Assembly: GCF_027594425.1 (NCBI RefSeq)
Contig: NZ_CP115159.1
Location: 248,001-312,000 of the forward strand
Reading direction: 5' to 3'
DNA from: Zunongwangia sp. HGR-M22
GTDB lineage: Bacteria; Bacteroidota; Bacteroidia; Flavobacteriales; Flavobacteriaceae
DNA length: 64,000 nt
The notes under the pieces were generated by a model that was given only the letters and a program-made list of their open reading frames with translations, made no database searches and was not told where the DNA came from. Of this stretch, positions 34,091-43,561 are shown one piece after another. Position 1 is the first letter of the stretch, and each line of letters starts with the position of its first letter. The position numbers and the translations under genes were made by a program.

Positions 34091-34222
34091 TCACAACTTT
34101 AGATTCTATTTTTTTCAGAAAACTATTGAAAAATGTAAAATATCTGGTTTCTGATTTTTTGCTGAAATGCTGGTGCGATTCAAACAATAGCCAAAACAAA
34201 ATATTAATAAAAAACGATTAAA

Positions 34223-35206
34223 ATGATCATTTTACACGCTGATACCAATCATCCAAGTTTGATGAAGTTATTAGCAGATGCAGGGCATCACAATATTGAA
34301 GGATTTTCACAAAGTCGAGAAGAGACCCTACAAAATCAACATTTATATGATGGGATTGTAATAAGAAGTAGATATTCTATCGATAAAGATTTTCTTGATG
34401 CGGCACCTAATCTTAAGTTTATTGCTAGAGTAGGAGCTGGATTGGAAAATATAGATGTGGAATATGCAGAAGAATGCGGAGTTAAATTATTTTCTGCTCC
34501 TGAAGGGAATCGAAATGCTGTAGGGGAACACACTTTAGGCATGTTACTTTCTCTTTTTAATAAGCTAAATAAAGCTGATAGAGAAGTAAGAGAAGGACTT
34601 TGGAATCGTGAAGATAACCGTGGTATAGAGTTGGACGGGAAAACTGTAGGTATCATAGGTTACGGTAATATGGGGAAGGCTTTTTCAAGAAAATTACGAG
34701 GTTTTGACGTAGAAGTACTTTGTTACGATATTAAAGAAGATGTAGAAGATAGTAATGCTACGCAGGTAGATTGGGAAGAATTCACTCAGAAATGTGATGT
34801 AGTAAGCTTGCATACTCCATGGACCGAGCAAACAAACAAAATGATAAATAAAGATTTTATAGAATCTTTTCAGAAACCATTTTGGTTTGTTAATACCGCT
34901 CGTGGAAAAAATGTAGAAACTGAAGATTTAGTAGAGGCACTAAAATCTGGAAGAGTATTAGGAGCAGGATTAGACGTTCTAGAATACGAAAAAGCATCTT
35001 TTGAAAGTTTATTTGCCAATAAGAAGAATGTGGCTATAAGCGCAGGAGAATCCTTGCCTGAAGCTATGCGAGAGTTAATGTTTATGCCAAATACCATTTT
35101 GAGTCCGCATGTTGCAGGATGGACGCAAGAATCTCATGAAAAATTAGCTACAGTAACCGCTAATAAAATTATCGATGCTTTTGGTAAAGGAGAGCCCCAA
35201 GAATAA
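34223..35206 (+). CDS. D-2-hydroxyacid dehydrogenase, phosphoglycerate-dehydrogenase-like
   Basis: 327 residues. The NAD-binding motif GIIGYGNMGKAF (143-154) and the catalytic set Arg227 (NTARG), Glu in the GAGLDVLEYE region (254 or 256) and His296 (SPHVAGW) are present. There is no ACT domain, so if it is a 3-phosphoglycerate dehydrogenase it is the short type without serine feedback. serC is not nearby. It is last in the serS-mgtE neighbourhood. Confidence 0.85.
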   Translation: MIILHADTNHPSLMKLLADAGHHNIEGFSQSREETLQNQHLYDGIVIRSRYSIDKDFLDAAPNLKFIARVGAGLENIDVEYAEECGVKLFSAPEGNRNAVGEHTLGMLLSLFNKLNKADREVREGLWNREDNRGIELDGKTVGIIGYGNMGKAFSRKLRGFDVEVLCYDIKEDVEDSNATQVDWEEFTQKCDVVSLHTPWTEQTNKMINKDFIESFQKPFWFVNTARGKNVETEDLVEALKSGRVLGAGLDVLEYEKASFESLFANKKNVAISAGESLPEAMRELMFMPNTILSPHVAGWTQESHEKLATVTANKIIDAFGKGEPQE

Positions 35207-35230
35207 GTGATAAGCTTTTTAAATGTTCAG

Positions 35231-35268
35231 CTGCCTGAGATATTAAATATTTCAGGCAGTTTTATTTT
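35231..35268 (+). terminator. Intrinsic terminator after hydroxyacid dehydrogenase
   Basis: CTGCCTGA (35231-35238) pairs with TCAGGCAG (35252-35259), extended internally by ATATT/AATAT, followed by a T-rich tract. Confidence 0.75.
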
Positions 35269-35433
35269 ATAACATTTTGTACGACAATATATTTCTTCAT
35301 GTTGTGGTAGCAATGCTTAACAATTCAGAAACAAAGAGTCCAAAAATGCTTTCTATTTTCGTGAGACACACCACTTTTTCAGTAATCTATTCTGAGGAAT
35401 TTAAATCTGTAATGTATCACTGAATTAAAAGGC

Positions 35434-35850
35434 ATGAAAAATATTCTTGTGTTATGTACTGGTAATTCTTGTCGCAGCCAGATTGCCCATGCATATTTAA
35501 AATATTTTTCTTTCAAAAAAGCAAATATCTATAGTGCTGGGATAGAAAAACATGGTATAAATCCCAAAGCCATAGCTATAATGCAAGAAGACGGGATAGA
35601 TATTCGTGAGCATTCTTGCAATCTTATTGATGAGTATATAAATATAGATTTCGACTTTATTATTACCGTATGTGATCATGCGAAAGAGTTCTCTCCCGAT
35701 ATTTTCTCTAAGAAGGCTGTTAGAATGCATAAAAACTTTAAAGATCCTTCAAAAGTAAAAGGAGATAATCAAAAAATATATGATGCTTTTGAGGCGACAA
35801 GAAACCAAATAAAAGATTATTGCCGATCTTTCGTAAAGGAAAATCTTTAA
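35434..35850 (+). CDS. ArsC-like low-molecular-weight phosphatase family protein lacking one redox cysteine
   Basis: 138 residues with the CX5R loop CTGNSCR (Cys8-Arg14) of low-molecular-weight tyrosine phosphatases and thioredoxin-coupled arsenate reductases. The ArsC relay cysteine is present (Cys80 in ITVCDHA), but the third cysteine, normally 7 residues later, is Ser87. Without it the standard disulfide cascade cannot complete, so arsenate reductase activity is doubtful; the CX5R core could still be a phosphatase. No arsR or acr3 is adjacent. It is preceded by a 227-base gap with nothing notable. Confidence 0.75.
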   Translation: MKNILVLCTGNSCRSQIAHAYLKYFSFKKANIYSAGIEKHGINPKAIAIMQEDGIDIREHSCNLIDEYINIDFDFIITVCDHAKEFSPDIFSKKAVRMHKNFKDPSKVKGDNQKIYDAFEATRNQIKDYCRSFVKENL

Positions 35851-35852
35851 AC

Positions 35853-35882
35853 AAAAAAAGAATGGCGTACCATTCTTTTTTC
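35853..35882. terminator. Bidirectional terminator
   Basis: AAAAAAAGAATGG (35853-35865), CGTA loop, CCATTCTTTTTT (35870-35882), between the ArsC-like gene and the convergent NAD(P)-binding protein gene. Confidence 0.85.
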
Positions 35883-35905
35883 TTTATCTAATTTAAATTA
35901 GAAGT

Positions 35906-36556
35906 TTATCCAATTCCACTAAGTTCTATTAAGGCCTGTTTTACCGGAGTTTCACCTTCAACGGCTTGATAACTCATATTTTTAGTAAGCGGATCTGCTA
36001 AAGACATTACCAATAAAAACGCGACATCATCTCTAGAAATTTCTCCGTACTCCTCAAGTTTTTCGGCAACTTTTACACGAGCGCGACCCATTTCGTCATT
36101 TAAACTTCCGGGTTGTACGATGGTAAAAGGCATTCCGCTGGCACGAAGATGATCGTCTGCTTTTTTCTTAGCTCTTAAATAATGTTCCAAATCTCCACCA
36201 TCTTCCGGGCTGTCTGTACCCATAGAACTTAGCATCACAAATTTTTTCACGCCGCTTGCTTTAGCGCCATCAATCATTTTAATTGCTCCTTCCTGGTCTA
36301 TTGCGGTCGTCTTTTCTGGTCCTGTACTTCCGCCAGATCCAGCAGCAAAAATTACTTTGTCCACACCTTTAAAAGCATGAGATACATCTTCTTCTAAATC
36401 GGCCAAAATACTTTCTACCCCCATATCTTCAAAGATCTGTCTTTGCTCTTCTTTTCTGATCATAGCCATAGGGCTAAAACTCTCAGAGTTGTTTAGTATT
36501 TCGATAATTCTTTTTCCTGTAGATCCGGTTGCACCGGCGATCAATATATTTTCCAT
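35906..36556 (-). CDS. NAD(P)-binding Rossmann-fold protein (atypical SDR)
   Basis: 216 residues. The nucleotide loop GATGSTGK (8-15) opens a Rossmann fold of the NAD(P)H-binding/YwnB-YhfK type; a variant of the SDR active site is suggested by the SSMGTDSP and HYLRAKKKADDHL segments. The usual YxxxK is present as YLRAK. Substrate unknown. Confidence 0.8.
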   Translation of the reverse strand: MENILIAGATGSTGKRIIEILNNSESFSPMAMIRKEEQRQIFEDMGVESILADLEEDVSHAFKGVDKVIFAAGSGGSTGPEKTTAIDQEGAIKMIDGAKASGVKKFVMLSSMGTDSPEDGGDLEHYLRAKKKADDHLRASGMPFTIVQPGSLNDEMGRARVKVAEKLEEYGEISRDDVAFLLVMSLADPLTKNMSYQAVEGETPVKQALIELSGIG

Positions 36557-36650
36557 TTTTTTCTTTTCTGTTTTCGAGGAATATAATAATTGAAATAAAA
36601 TTTACCTAAGCTGCAATAGGGAATAACACGAAATTAACAGCTGGTAATAA

Positions 36651-38453
36651 TTATTGATTCTGATTATGTTTTTCTTCCAGTTCTTTTTGCAGTTCTTCCA
36701 TAACCGGTTTAACGGTACTTTCAGGGATATCGGCAATTCTAATATACATAAGGCCATCCACAGCGTTATTGAATAGCGGATCTACATTAAAAGCGACCAC
36801 CTTTGCATTCTGTTTGATGTATTTCTTGATAAGCACTGGTAGACGAAGATTTTCCGGTTCAATTTCATCGATAATTTTATCGAATTTGTTTAAATCGGCT
36901 TCACTTTTATCGAATACAATGTCCTTATCTGCATCTTCCAAAATGACCTTAAATTCTTTTTTGGGTCGAATGTATTGCGCAATATAAGGGTCGTAATAAT
37001 TGGATCGCATAAACTCAATCATCAAAGACTTAGAGAAGTTTGAGAATTTGTTGCTAATGCTAACTCCGCCAATAAGATATTTATGTTCTGGGAATCTAAG
37101 GGTGCAATGCACAATACCTTTCCAAAGTAAAAAAAGAGGCATAGGTTTTTGCTGATAATCTTTAATGATAAAAGCTCTACCCATTTCTATAGATTCGCTC
37201 ATCATTTTATAAAGTTCTGGCTCAAATCTAAAAAGATCCTGAAGGTAAAAACCGTTAACTCCATATTCTTTAAAAATTTCAGATCCCATTCCCATTCTAT
37301 AAGCTCCGGCTACTTTCTTTGCTTCATTATCCCAAAGGAACAAGTGATAGTAATAATCATCAAAAGGATCTAAATCAACGGGATTATTAGTGCCTTCTCC
37401 AATTTCACGGAAGGTTATTTCTCGTAATCTACCCAGTTCCTGAACGATATTTGGGATAACTTTTCGCTTAGCTAAAAATACCTCGTAGTTTTTAGACATC
37501 AGCAATCGCTTGTCCATTTTTCGGCAATTTTCAACCTCCGCTTCCATGAGCTCAGATTTTGTTTCCGAAGCAATCTTTTTAGGCGTTTTAGGAAGTTTTA
37601 ATGAATGCGGAATTTTTTCGAAAAGTTTCTTCTTTTCAAACACGTTTGCGAGCATATAGGTTTTACGACGTAGGTAGGCCGTAAATGTTTCCAGATCTTT
37701 GTGCTCTAACTGGTCTTCTACTGAAATTGGATTGCCAATACGAACCTTAATTTTTCTACGTTTTTGTGAAAGCATTTCACTGGGCAACTTTGCCGTTCTA
37801 AGTACATCGCTCATCGACGCAAGTCGGTAGAAAAAAGTACTGTTTTTCGCATGAAAATAAATAGGTACTACGGGAACTTTTGCCTTTTGTATAAGACGCA
37901 TTGCAACGGGCTCCCATGGTTTGTCTACAATCAATTTTTCGTCTTTGTAAGTAGAAACTTCACCCGCAGGAAAAATACCTAGTACATGGCCTTCTTTTAA
38001 ATGAGAAATCGCTTCTTTTATGCCACCCACGCTCGATTTTGCATCTTTGTGAGTTTCAAAGGGATTCACCGGCATAATGTAAGGTCGCAAAGGATCCAGA
38101 CGATGTAGCAAGAAATTGGCGATAATTTTGTAATCGTCCCGCTGCTCTAATAAAAGCTTCATCAATATCATACCATCAATGCCTCCTAACGGATGGTTAG
38201 AAATGGTGATAAAAGGACCGTTTTTGGGAATACGCTTTAAATCCTTTTCAGGAATATCAAATTTGATCTCGAATGCTTCTAAGATAGAATCGATAAACTC
38301 AACTCCTTCAAGATCTTTTCGTTTTTGATATTCTTTATTAAGTCTGGAGAGTTTTGTTGTTTTTAAGATCATCCAACCTGCTGAGGTTCCCAGAAAACCT
38401 AGTTTATCCAGATTCATTACTCTGGCGACTTCATTAGCGGTTATAAATCCCAT
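36651..38453 (-). CDS. Fused PlsC acyltransferase-GNAT aminolipid synthase (OlsF-like)
   Basis: 600 residues. The N-terminal half (about 60-290) is a lysophospholipid-acyltransferase domain with NHPLGGIDG (His87...Asp93), FPAGEVS and a PIYFHAKN segment. The C-terminal half (about 310-520) is a GNAT domain of the OlsB/hemolysin-like type, with VAGAYRMGMG, DLFRFEPEL, and EMGRAFI. This fusion matches OlsF, the bifunctional enzyme that N- and then O-acylates an amino acid to form ornithine- or glycine-type lipids in Bacteroidota. The amino acid used here cannot be told from sequence. Acts at the inner membrane. Confidence 0.82.
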   Translation of the reverse strand: MGFITANEVARVMNLDKLGFLGTSAGWMILKTTKLSRLNKEYQKRKDLEGVEFIDSILEAFEIKFDIPEKDLKRIPKNGPFITISNHPLGGIDGMILMKLLLEQRDDYKIIANFLLHRLDPLRPYIMPVNPFETHKDAKSSVGGIKEAISHLKEGHVLGIFPAGEVSTYKDEKLIVDKPWEPVAMRLIQKAKVPVVPIYFHAKNSTFFYRLASMSDVLRTAKLPSEMLSQKRRKIKVRIGNPISVEDQLEHKDLETFTAYLRRKTYMLANVFEKKKLFEKIPHSLKLPKTPKKIASETKSELMEAEVENCRKMDKRLLMSKNYEVFLAKRKVIPNIVQELGRLREITFREIGEGTNNPVDLDPFDDYYYHLFLWDNEAKKVAGAYRMGMGSEIFKEYGVNGFYLQDLFRFEPELYKMMSESIEMGRAFIIKDYQQKPMPLFLLWKGIVHCTLRFPEHKYLIGGVSISNKFSNFSKSLMIEFMRSNYYDPYIAQYIRPKKEFKVILEDADKDIVFDKSEADLNKFDKIIDEIEPENLRLPVLIKKYIKQNAKVVAFNVDPLFNNAVDGLMYIRIADIPESTVKPVMEELQKELEEKHNQNQ

Positions 38454-38499
38454 TGGTTAGTTGGTTTTAATCAAATGTACAAAGATAGGTAATAAGGTT

Positions 38500-39756
38500 T
38501 TAAAAATCTGTCACCATTTGTACGGTGTTATGCGTAAGTTGTTTTAAAAGTACCTTTTTTCCTTTTTCTACGGAAGTAATTGCTTTTTCATCAAAATGAC
38601 GAATAGTATACAACGAAACTCCAGTTTGATAATTAACGCGAAATTTTGCTTTTAAGTGTTGAATTAGTTTTTCGAGCTGGTTGAATTTGTTATCTACACA
38701 AACTGAAAAACTGATGGCGGAATTCTGAATAAGATCAACCTTCATTTGATATTGGTGGAATAGCTGAAATACTTCGCTAATATTTTCTTCAACCATAAAC
38801 GAAAAATCTAAAGAAGACAAAGAAATAATTGCCTGATTTTTCTTTACAATAAAGCAAGGCATCTGCGGAACTACCGCGCAGCCATTGCCACGGCAAACTT
38901 TTGTTCCCTCGTTTTCTGGATGGTAAAAAGACTTCACAAAAAGTGGAATCTCCTTACGCTGTAAAGGTTGCAATGTTTTAGGATGAATTACCGAAGCGCC
39001 ATAAAAAGCAAGTTCGATCGCTTCTTCATAAGAAATCTGGTTCAGCAATGTAGTTTCAGTAAATTCACGAGGATCGGCATTTAAAACTCCGGGAACATCT
39101 TTCCAGATAGTTACGCTTTCAGCATTTAAACAATAAGCAAATATCCCAGCGGTATAGTCGCTACCTTCACGACCTAAACTAGTGGTAAAATTATTAGTAT
39201 CTGAACCTATAAAACCCTGAGTGATCGTAATGGTTTCAGGATTAATTTCAGCAATAATTTTTTTCTGGGTAATTTCCCAATTCACCTGCGCATCACGATA
39301 GGTGCTATCGGTTTTAATAAATTCTCGGGCGTCTATCCAGGTATTCTTAATTCCGTTTAGCGATAAGAATTCACTAACAATAGTTGTAGAAATTAATTCC
39401 CCAAAACCTATAATCTGGTCGTAAACAAAATCGTATTGTACGGATTTATTATGCTGAAGAAAATTGCTAAGATTCTCAAAAAAATGATTTATTTTTTCGA
39501 AAACTGTGGCTTGCTTATTTTCAAATAAAGCATTGATAATATTGAAATGAAAAAGCTTCAGATGGTCAATCTCTTCCTCTGGAGAACTTCCGGCTAAATA
39601 TTTTAAAATGATCGCTTCTAGCGCATTGGTGGTTTTACCCATTGCTGAAATTACAATCAATTTATCTGGATTATGGTGTTTCTCCAGAACCTTTAAAACA
39701 TTTTTTACGCCTTCTGCATCTTTTACAGAAGCTCCTCCAAATTTGAAGACTTTCAT
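38500..39756 (-). CDS. Aspartate kinase (monofunctional)
   Basis: 418 residues. The kinase domain begins KFGGASV (4-10) and has the TLGREGSDYTA block; the C-terminal part (about 300-418) contains ACT-like regulatory sequence. It makes aspartyl phosphate for Lys, Met and Thr synthesis. It is monofunctional, not fused to homoserine dehydrogenase. It lies 3 bases after the GNAT gene on the same strand, with which it probably forms a unit. Confidence 0.92.
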   Translation of the reverse strand: MKVFKFGGASVKDAEGVKNVLKVLEKHHNPDKLIVISAMGKTTNALEAIILKYLAGSSPEEEIDHLKLFHFNIINALFENKQATVFEKINHFFENLSNFLQHNKSVQYDFVYDQIIGFGELISTTIVSEFLSLNGIKNTWIDAREFIKTDSTYRDAQVNWEITQKKIIAEINPETITITQGFIGSDTNNFTTSLGREGSDYTAGIFAYCLNAESVTIWKDVPGVLNADPREFTETTLLNQISYEEAIELAFYGASVIHPKTLQPLQRKEIPLFVKSFYHPENEGTKVCRGNGCAVVPQMPCFIVKKNQAIISLSSLDFSFMVEENISEVFQLFHQYQMKVDLIQNSAISFSVCVDNKFNQLEKLIQHLKAKFRVNYQTGVSLYTIRHFDEKAITSVEKGKKVLLKQLTHNTVQMVTDF

Positions 39757-39759
39757 TCG

Positions 39760-40233
39760 CTATTTTTGTATGTTCTTTTTAATAACACTTTCATTCATGT
39801 GAACCGTAAACCAATTCTTTTTAATATCAGCTCCGGTATTTTCATAGAATTCGATCGCATTTTTATTGCCTTCAGAAACTACCCATTCTACACGTTTTAC
39901 GCCATGTTCATAGCCGTATTTTACAACTTGGTTGTATAGCGCTCCACCTAAACCGGTACCTCGCATACTTTCAGTAACAATAAGATCTTCTAAATGCACG
40001 GTACGGCCTTTCCAGGTAGAAAACCTAAAATAAACTAATGCCATGCCTACAATTTTGCCATCTACATCGGCAACAAAACATTTAAAATTATCATTGTCAA
40101 AACCTTCGGTTTCTAAATCTTCTACCGATATTTCTACCTGATCTGGCGCATTTTCGTGTTTGGCTAGTTCCATAATCAATTCTAGCACCTGGGGCATATC
40201 TTCCCTTTTGGCTTCCCGTATCTGATATTCCAT
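39760..40233 (-). CDS. GNAT family N-acetyltransferase (copy A)
   Basis: 157 residues with the acetyl-CoA loop MRGTGLGGALY (about 94-104) and a conserved HLEDLIVTE strand before it. The overall form matches the small diamine/thialysine acetyltransferase group. It is clearly paralogous to the next gene. Substrate unknown. Confidence 0.85.
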   Translation of the reverse strand: MEYQIREAKREDMPQVLELIMELAKHENAPDQVEISVEDLETEGFDNDNFKCFVADVDGKIVGMALVYFRFSTWKGRTVHLEDLIVTESMRGTGLGGALYNQVVKYGYEHGVKRVEWVVSEGNKNAIEFYENTGADIKKNWFTVHMNESVIKKNIQK

Positions 40234-40309
40234 AATTTTTAGTTTGGTTGCAACAAAAGTAGCAATAAGCTTTTAGAAGCTCCTATGTTTTGTGGGACTT
40301 TGCGTTATA

Positions 40310-40792
40310 TTAACTCCTTTCGCTGCAAAAATATTGCATTGCAGCCTCGTCCATTTGCACGGTTCTCCACTCATCAAAAACAGTTGCGCCGCTGTTTTTA
40401 TAAAATTCAATTGCATTAGTATTCCAATCTAATACTACCCATTCTGTTCTTTTGCAACCCTGCGCTTTAGAATATTCGATTACTTTGTTGTATAAGGCGC
40501 TACCAAGTCCTTTTCCGCGATATGCTTCACTAACTACCAGATCTTCTAAATGAATAGTTTTCCCTTTCCAGGTAGAATATCGATAATAGAACAAAGCCAT
40601 TCCTTCAATTTTACCATCGGTTTCAGCTATAAAGCATTCAAAAAGCGGATGCTCACCAAATCCATCTCTTTCTAGATCTGCTACAGAAACTTCGACAGCA
40701 TCTGGCTCTTTTTCAAATTCTGCTAATTCTTTAATTAGTCTAAGTACCGCTGGCATATCTTCCTTTGCAGCCTTTCTAACTTCAATTTTCAT
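40310..40792 (-). CDS. GNAT family N-acetyltransferase (copy B)
   Basis: 160 residues with RGKGLGSALY and HLEDLVVSE in the same positions as copy A; the two proteins align end to end without large gaps, and most residues in the central half are identical. They are separated by 76 bases, so a tandem duplication is likely. Confidence 0.85.
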   Translation of the reverse strand: MKIEVRKAAKEDMPAVLRLIKELAEFEKEPDAVEVSVADLERDGFGEHPLFECFIAETDGKIEGMALFYYRYSTWKGKTIHLEDLVVSEAYRGKGLGSALYNKVIEYSKAQGCKRTEWVVLDWNTNAIEFYKNSGATVFDEWRTVQMDEAAMQYFCSERS

Positions 40793-40830
40793 ATTAGAGA
40801 TTTTTTGGTTAAAGTTTTTATTTGTGTTAA

Positions 40831-40876
40831 AACGTTTACGAAAACGTTGTAAGGTGGCATTTTTTCAATAAATTTG
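40831..40876 (+). promoter_or_regulatory. fbp promoter with overlapping dyad operator
   Basis: TTG (40847-40849), 19 bases, TAAATTTG (40869-40876). The dyad AACGTTT-ACGA-AAACGTT (40831-40848) touches the -33 box. AAACGTT half-sites are typical of LacI-family operators, so a sugar- or purine-responsive regulator may act here (inference). Confidence 0.5.
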
Positions 40877-40899
40877 ATAACAAACTACTGTAAATCAAA

Positions 40900-41910
40900 A
40901 TGACTAAAACCAGACCAACGCTCGGTGAATTTATCATCGACAATCAACAAGATTTCCCATACTCTACGGGAGAATTATCAAGATTAATACGTTCCATTCG
41001 TCTAGCTGCAAAAGTAGTAAATCACGAGGTAAATAAAGCAGGACTTGTAGATATAACCGGAGCGGTAGGAGAGCAAAATATTCAGGGTGAAGATCAGCAA
41101 AAGTTGGATGTTTTCGCCAACAAAACCTTTATCCAAACTCTTACCAATAGAGAAATTGTCTGCGGAATTGCTTCTGAAGAAAACGACGAATACATTACAA
41201 TTGCGGGTAGCCGAAAGGATCACAAGAATAAATATGTGGTGCTGATGGACCCTCTTGATGGAAGCTCTAATATTGATGTAAATGTATCTGTAGGAACGAT
41301 ATTTTCTATCTATCGCCGGGTAACGCCGATTGGAACTCCGGTAACTTCTGAAGATTTTTTACAGCCCGGAAATTTACAGGTGGCTGCAGGATATATTATC
41401 TACGGAACTTCAACAATGCTCGTGTACACCACTGGACACGGAGTAAATGGTTTTACTTTAAACCCGGCTTTAGGATCTTGGTATCTTTCGCACCCAAATA
41501 TGAAATTTCCTGAAAAGGGAAATATTTATTCCATCAACGAAGGAAATTATGCCCATTTCCCAACGGGTGTAAAAAAATATATCAAGTACTGCCAGGAAGA
41601 AGAAGGCGATCGTCCTTATACTTCAAGATACATTGGTTCGATGGTTTCAGATATTCACCGTAACATGATTAAAGGTGGTATTTATATTTATCCAAAAAGC
41701 TCTAAACACGAAAAAGGAAAACTTCGATTACTATACGAATGCAATCCTATGGCTTTTATTGTAGAACAAGCTGGTGGAAAAGCCAGTGATGGCTACCAAC
41801 GCGTAATGGATATTATGCCTACAGAATTGCATGAGCGATCGCCAATTTTCTGCGGAAGCAAAAAAATGGTAGAAAAAGCAGAAGAATTTATGAAAGAATA
41901 TGAGGATTAA
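40900..41910 (+). CDS. fbp: Fructose-1,6-bisphosphatase class I
   Basis: 336-residue gluconeogenic enzyme. Motifs: SEEND (92-96) and [20 protein letters not shown] (116-135) for metal binding, and [13 protein letters not shown] near the C-terminus. Length fits class I. Together with pckA at 57.7 kb the window holds two dedicated gluconeogenic enzymes. Its 3' end overlaps the convergent TerB gene by 4 bases. Confidence 0.96.
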   Translation: MTKTRPTLGEFIIDNQQDFPYSTGELSRLIRSIRLAAKVVNHEVNKAGLVDITGAVGEQNIQGEDQQKLDVFANKTFIQTLTNREIVCGIASEENDEYITIAGSRKDHKNKYVVLMDPLDGSSNIDVNVSVGTIFSIYRRVTPIGTPVTSEDFLQPGNLQVAAGYIIYGTSTMLVYTTGHGVNGFTLNPALGSWYLSHPNMKFPEKGNIYSINEGNYAHFPTGVKKYIKYCQEEEGDRPYTSRYIGSMVSDIHRNMIKGGIYIYPKSSKHEKGKLRLLYECNPMAFIVEQAGGKASDGYQRVMDIMPTELHERSPIFCGSKKMVEKAEEFMKEYED

Positions 41911-42335
41911 TCCTGCTTATCTAACAAATACTGGTAATCATCAAAAGAAAGCTGCCCACTAAAAATTTGGATAGATCTTTTAATTATAGTTTCTGAAGCC
42001 TGGCTGGAAAAACCAAGACCAATAGCGTAACGTTTAATCAGTTCGGCTTCTTCCTCATCTATTAAATGGTCTGCAAAAATGATTCTGAATAAATCGTGAA
42101 GGCGTTCCAGTCTTCGCTCGGTATCGTGCGAAGGAGTAAGAGGGTAAGCTTTGGGATTTTCTAATACTTTTTGGTATTCACTCTCTGTGATATCTAGCTT
42201 TCTAGCGAAACGTTTTAGCAACTCTTCTTCTTCAGCGTTAATATCACCGTCTATAGCTGCAAGGTTTACAATTGCAGCAAAATGGCTTAAATTTCTTAAA
42301 TGCTCTCCCGAGCCGAATAAATCTGAAAATGACAT
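41907..42335 (-). CDS. TerB family protein
   Basis: 142 residues from the ATG at 42335 (start chosen because [16 protein letters not shown] begins the conserved part; a frame from 42356 adds seven residues). Two acidic metal-site-like motifs, [12 protein letters not shown] and [12 protein letters not shown], are typical of the all-helical TerB fold. TerB proteins are linked to tellurite resistance and membrane stress, but this stand-alone gene has no ter neighbours. Confidence 0.82.
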   Translation of the reverse strand: MSFSDLFGSGEHLRNLSHFAAIVNLAAIDGDINAEEEELLKRFARKLDITESEYQKVLENPKAYPLTPSHDTERRLERLHDLFRIIFADHLIDEEEAELIKRYAIGLGFSSQASETIIKRSIQIFSGQLSFDDYQYLLDKQD

Positions 42336-42544
42336 ATTTAGGGATTTTGCCAGCAAATATAAATAAAGGCTTTAAAATTTAGCTGAAAAATTAGTTTTTT
42401 CACAAACCGAACATTTCCTAATCTTTTCCTAATCGTTTTTTTGAGGTTCAAAATTTAACTAATTTCATTTATTACGGCACTTCTTCTAAAGTAATTAGGA
42501 GCTTTTAAATAAAGTTAGGTGCTGTTTTAAAAAATAAAAATTAA

Positions 42545-43561
42545 ATGTCCACACCTTTACTAGCTTTTAATGATAACGGAATTTACTGCGCCCAAGCCGA
42601 TGTATATCTGGATCCGTGGCGAGCAGTAGATAAAGCAATTATATCGCATGGGCATGCAGATCATTCCCGTTGGGGACATAAAAAATATATTACCCACCAT
42701 AGTAATATCCCGATTATAAAACATCGATTAGGTGATATTAACGTTAGCGGAAAAGATTGGAATGAAACTTTTACGATTAATAACGTAAAGTTTTCTTTCC
42801 ATCCTGCTGGTCATATTATAGGTTCGGCTCAAATTAGAGTAGAACACAAAGGAGAGGTTTGGGTATTTACCGGTGATTATAAAACCGAAGATGATGGCGT
42901 GGCAACTCCGTACGAGCCCGTAAAATGCCACACTTTTATTACCGAATGTACATTCGGATTACCGGCTTTTAAATGGCAACCGCAAGAAGAAGTTTTTGCT
43001 GAAATTAATAACTGGTGGCAACAAAATCAATCGGAAGGAAAGACATCGGTAATTTTTGGTTATTCGTTAGGGAAAGCACAACGATTGTTGAAGTATTTAG
43101 ATACTTCGATTGGTAAAATTTATACGCATGGAGCCATCGAAAATATGACAGAAGTATTACGCCCACAACTTGAAATGCCAGAAACTACCAGAATAACTCG
43201 TGACGTAAAAAAAGAAGAAATTAAAGGAAATATAGTAGTGGCACCACCTAGCGCGCACGGAACCCCGTGGATCAAAAAAATGGTACCCTATGTTACTGCA
43301 TCGGCGAGTGGTTGGATGACCTTTCGGGGAGCTAGAAGGCGTAGGGCTATCGATCGTGGTTTTGTGCTTTCAGACCATTGTGATTGGCAAGGTTTATTAT
43401 CTTCAATTAAAGAAACAGGAGCCGAAAAAATTATTTGTACGCACGGATATACCGATATATTTTCAAAATATCTTCGAGAGCTTGGGTATGATGCAAGAAC
43501 CGAGCAAACGCAGTATGAGGAAGAAAATGCTGAGCAAACTTCTAAAACCGAAGACGAATGA
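42545..43561 (+). CDS. Ligase-associated DNA exonuclease (metallo-beta-lactamase fold)
   Basis: 338 residues. The metal-binding motif SHGHADHSRWGH (34-45) and later HPAGHIIGSAQ and SDHCDW belong to the beta-CASP/CPSF-type nucleases. It is the first gene of a three-gene set with an ATP-dependent DNA ligase and a DEXH helicase, matching the ligase-associated exonuclease family of the bacterial Lhr-LigB-type DNA repair operon. It overlaps the ligase gene by 4 bases. Confidence 0.9.
   Translation: MSTPLLAFNDNGIYCAQADVYLDPWRAVDKAIISHGHADHSRWGHKKYITHHSNIPIIKHRLGDINVSGKDWNETFTINNVKFSFHPAGHIIGSAQIRVEHKGEVWVFTGDYKTEDDGVATPYEPVKCHTFITECTFGLPAFKWQPQEEVFAEINNWWQQNQSEGKTSVIFGYSLGKAQRLLKYLDTSIGKIYTHGAIENMTEVLRPQLEMPETTRITRDVKKEEIKGNIVVAPPSAHGTPWIKKMVPYVTASASGWMTFRGARRRRAIDRGFVLSDHCDWQGLLSSIKETGAEKIICTHGYTDIFSKYLRELGYDARTEQTQYEEENAEQTSKTEDE

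Noticed and set aside
34006-34221. 71-residue frame before the hydroxyacid dehydrogenase
   Set aside because: It has no recognisable family, is rich in Phe/Ile/Asn as random AT-rich sequence would be, and runs through the 11-bp inverted repeat.
36769-36987. Frame of 72 codons opposite the aminolipid synthase gene
   Set aside because: It lies wholly inside the supported acyltransferase gene and shows only composition expected of the antisense strand.
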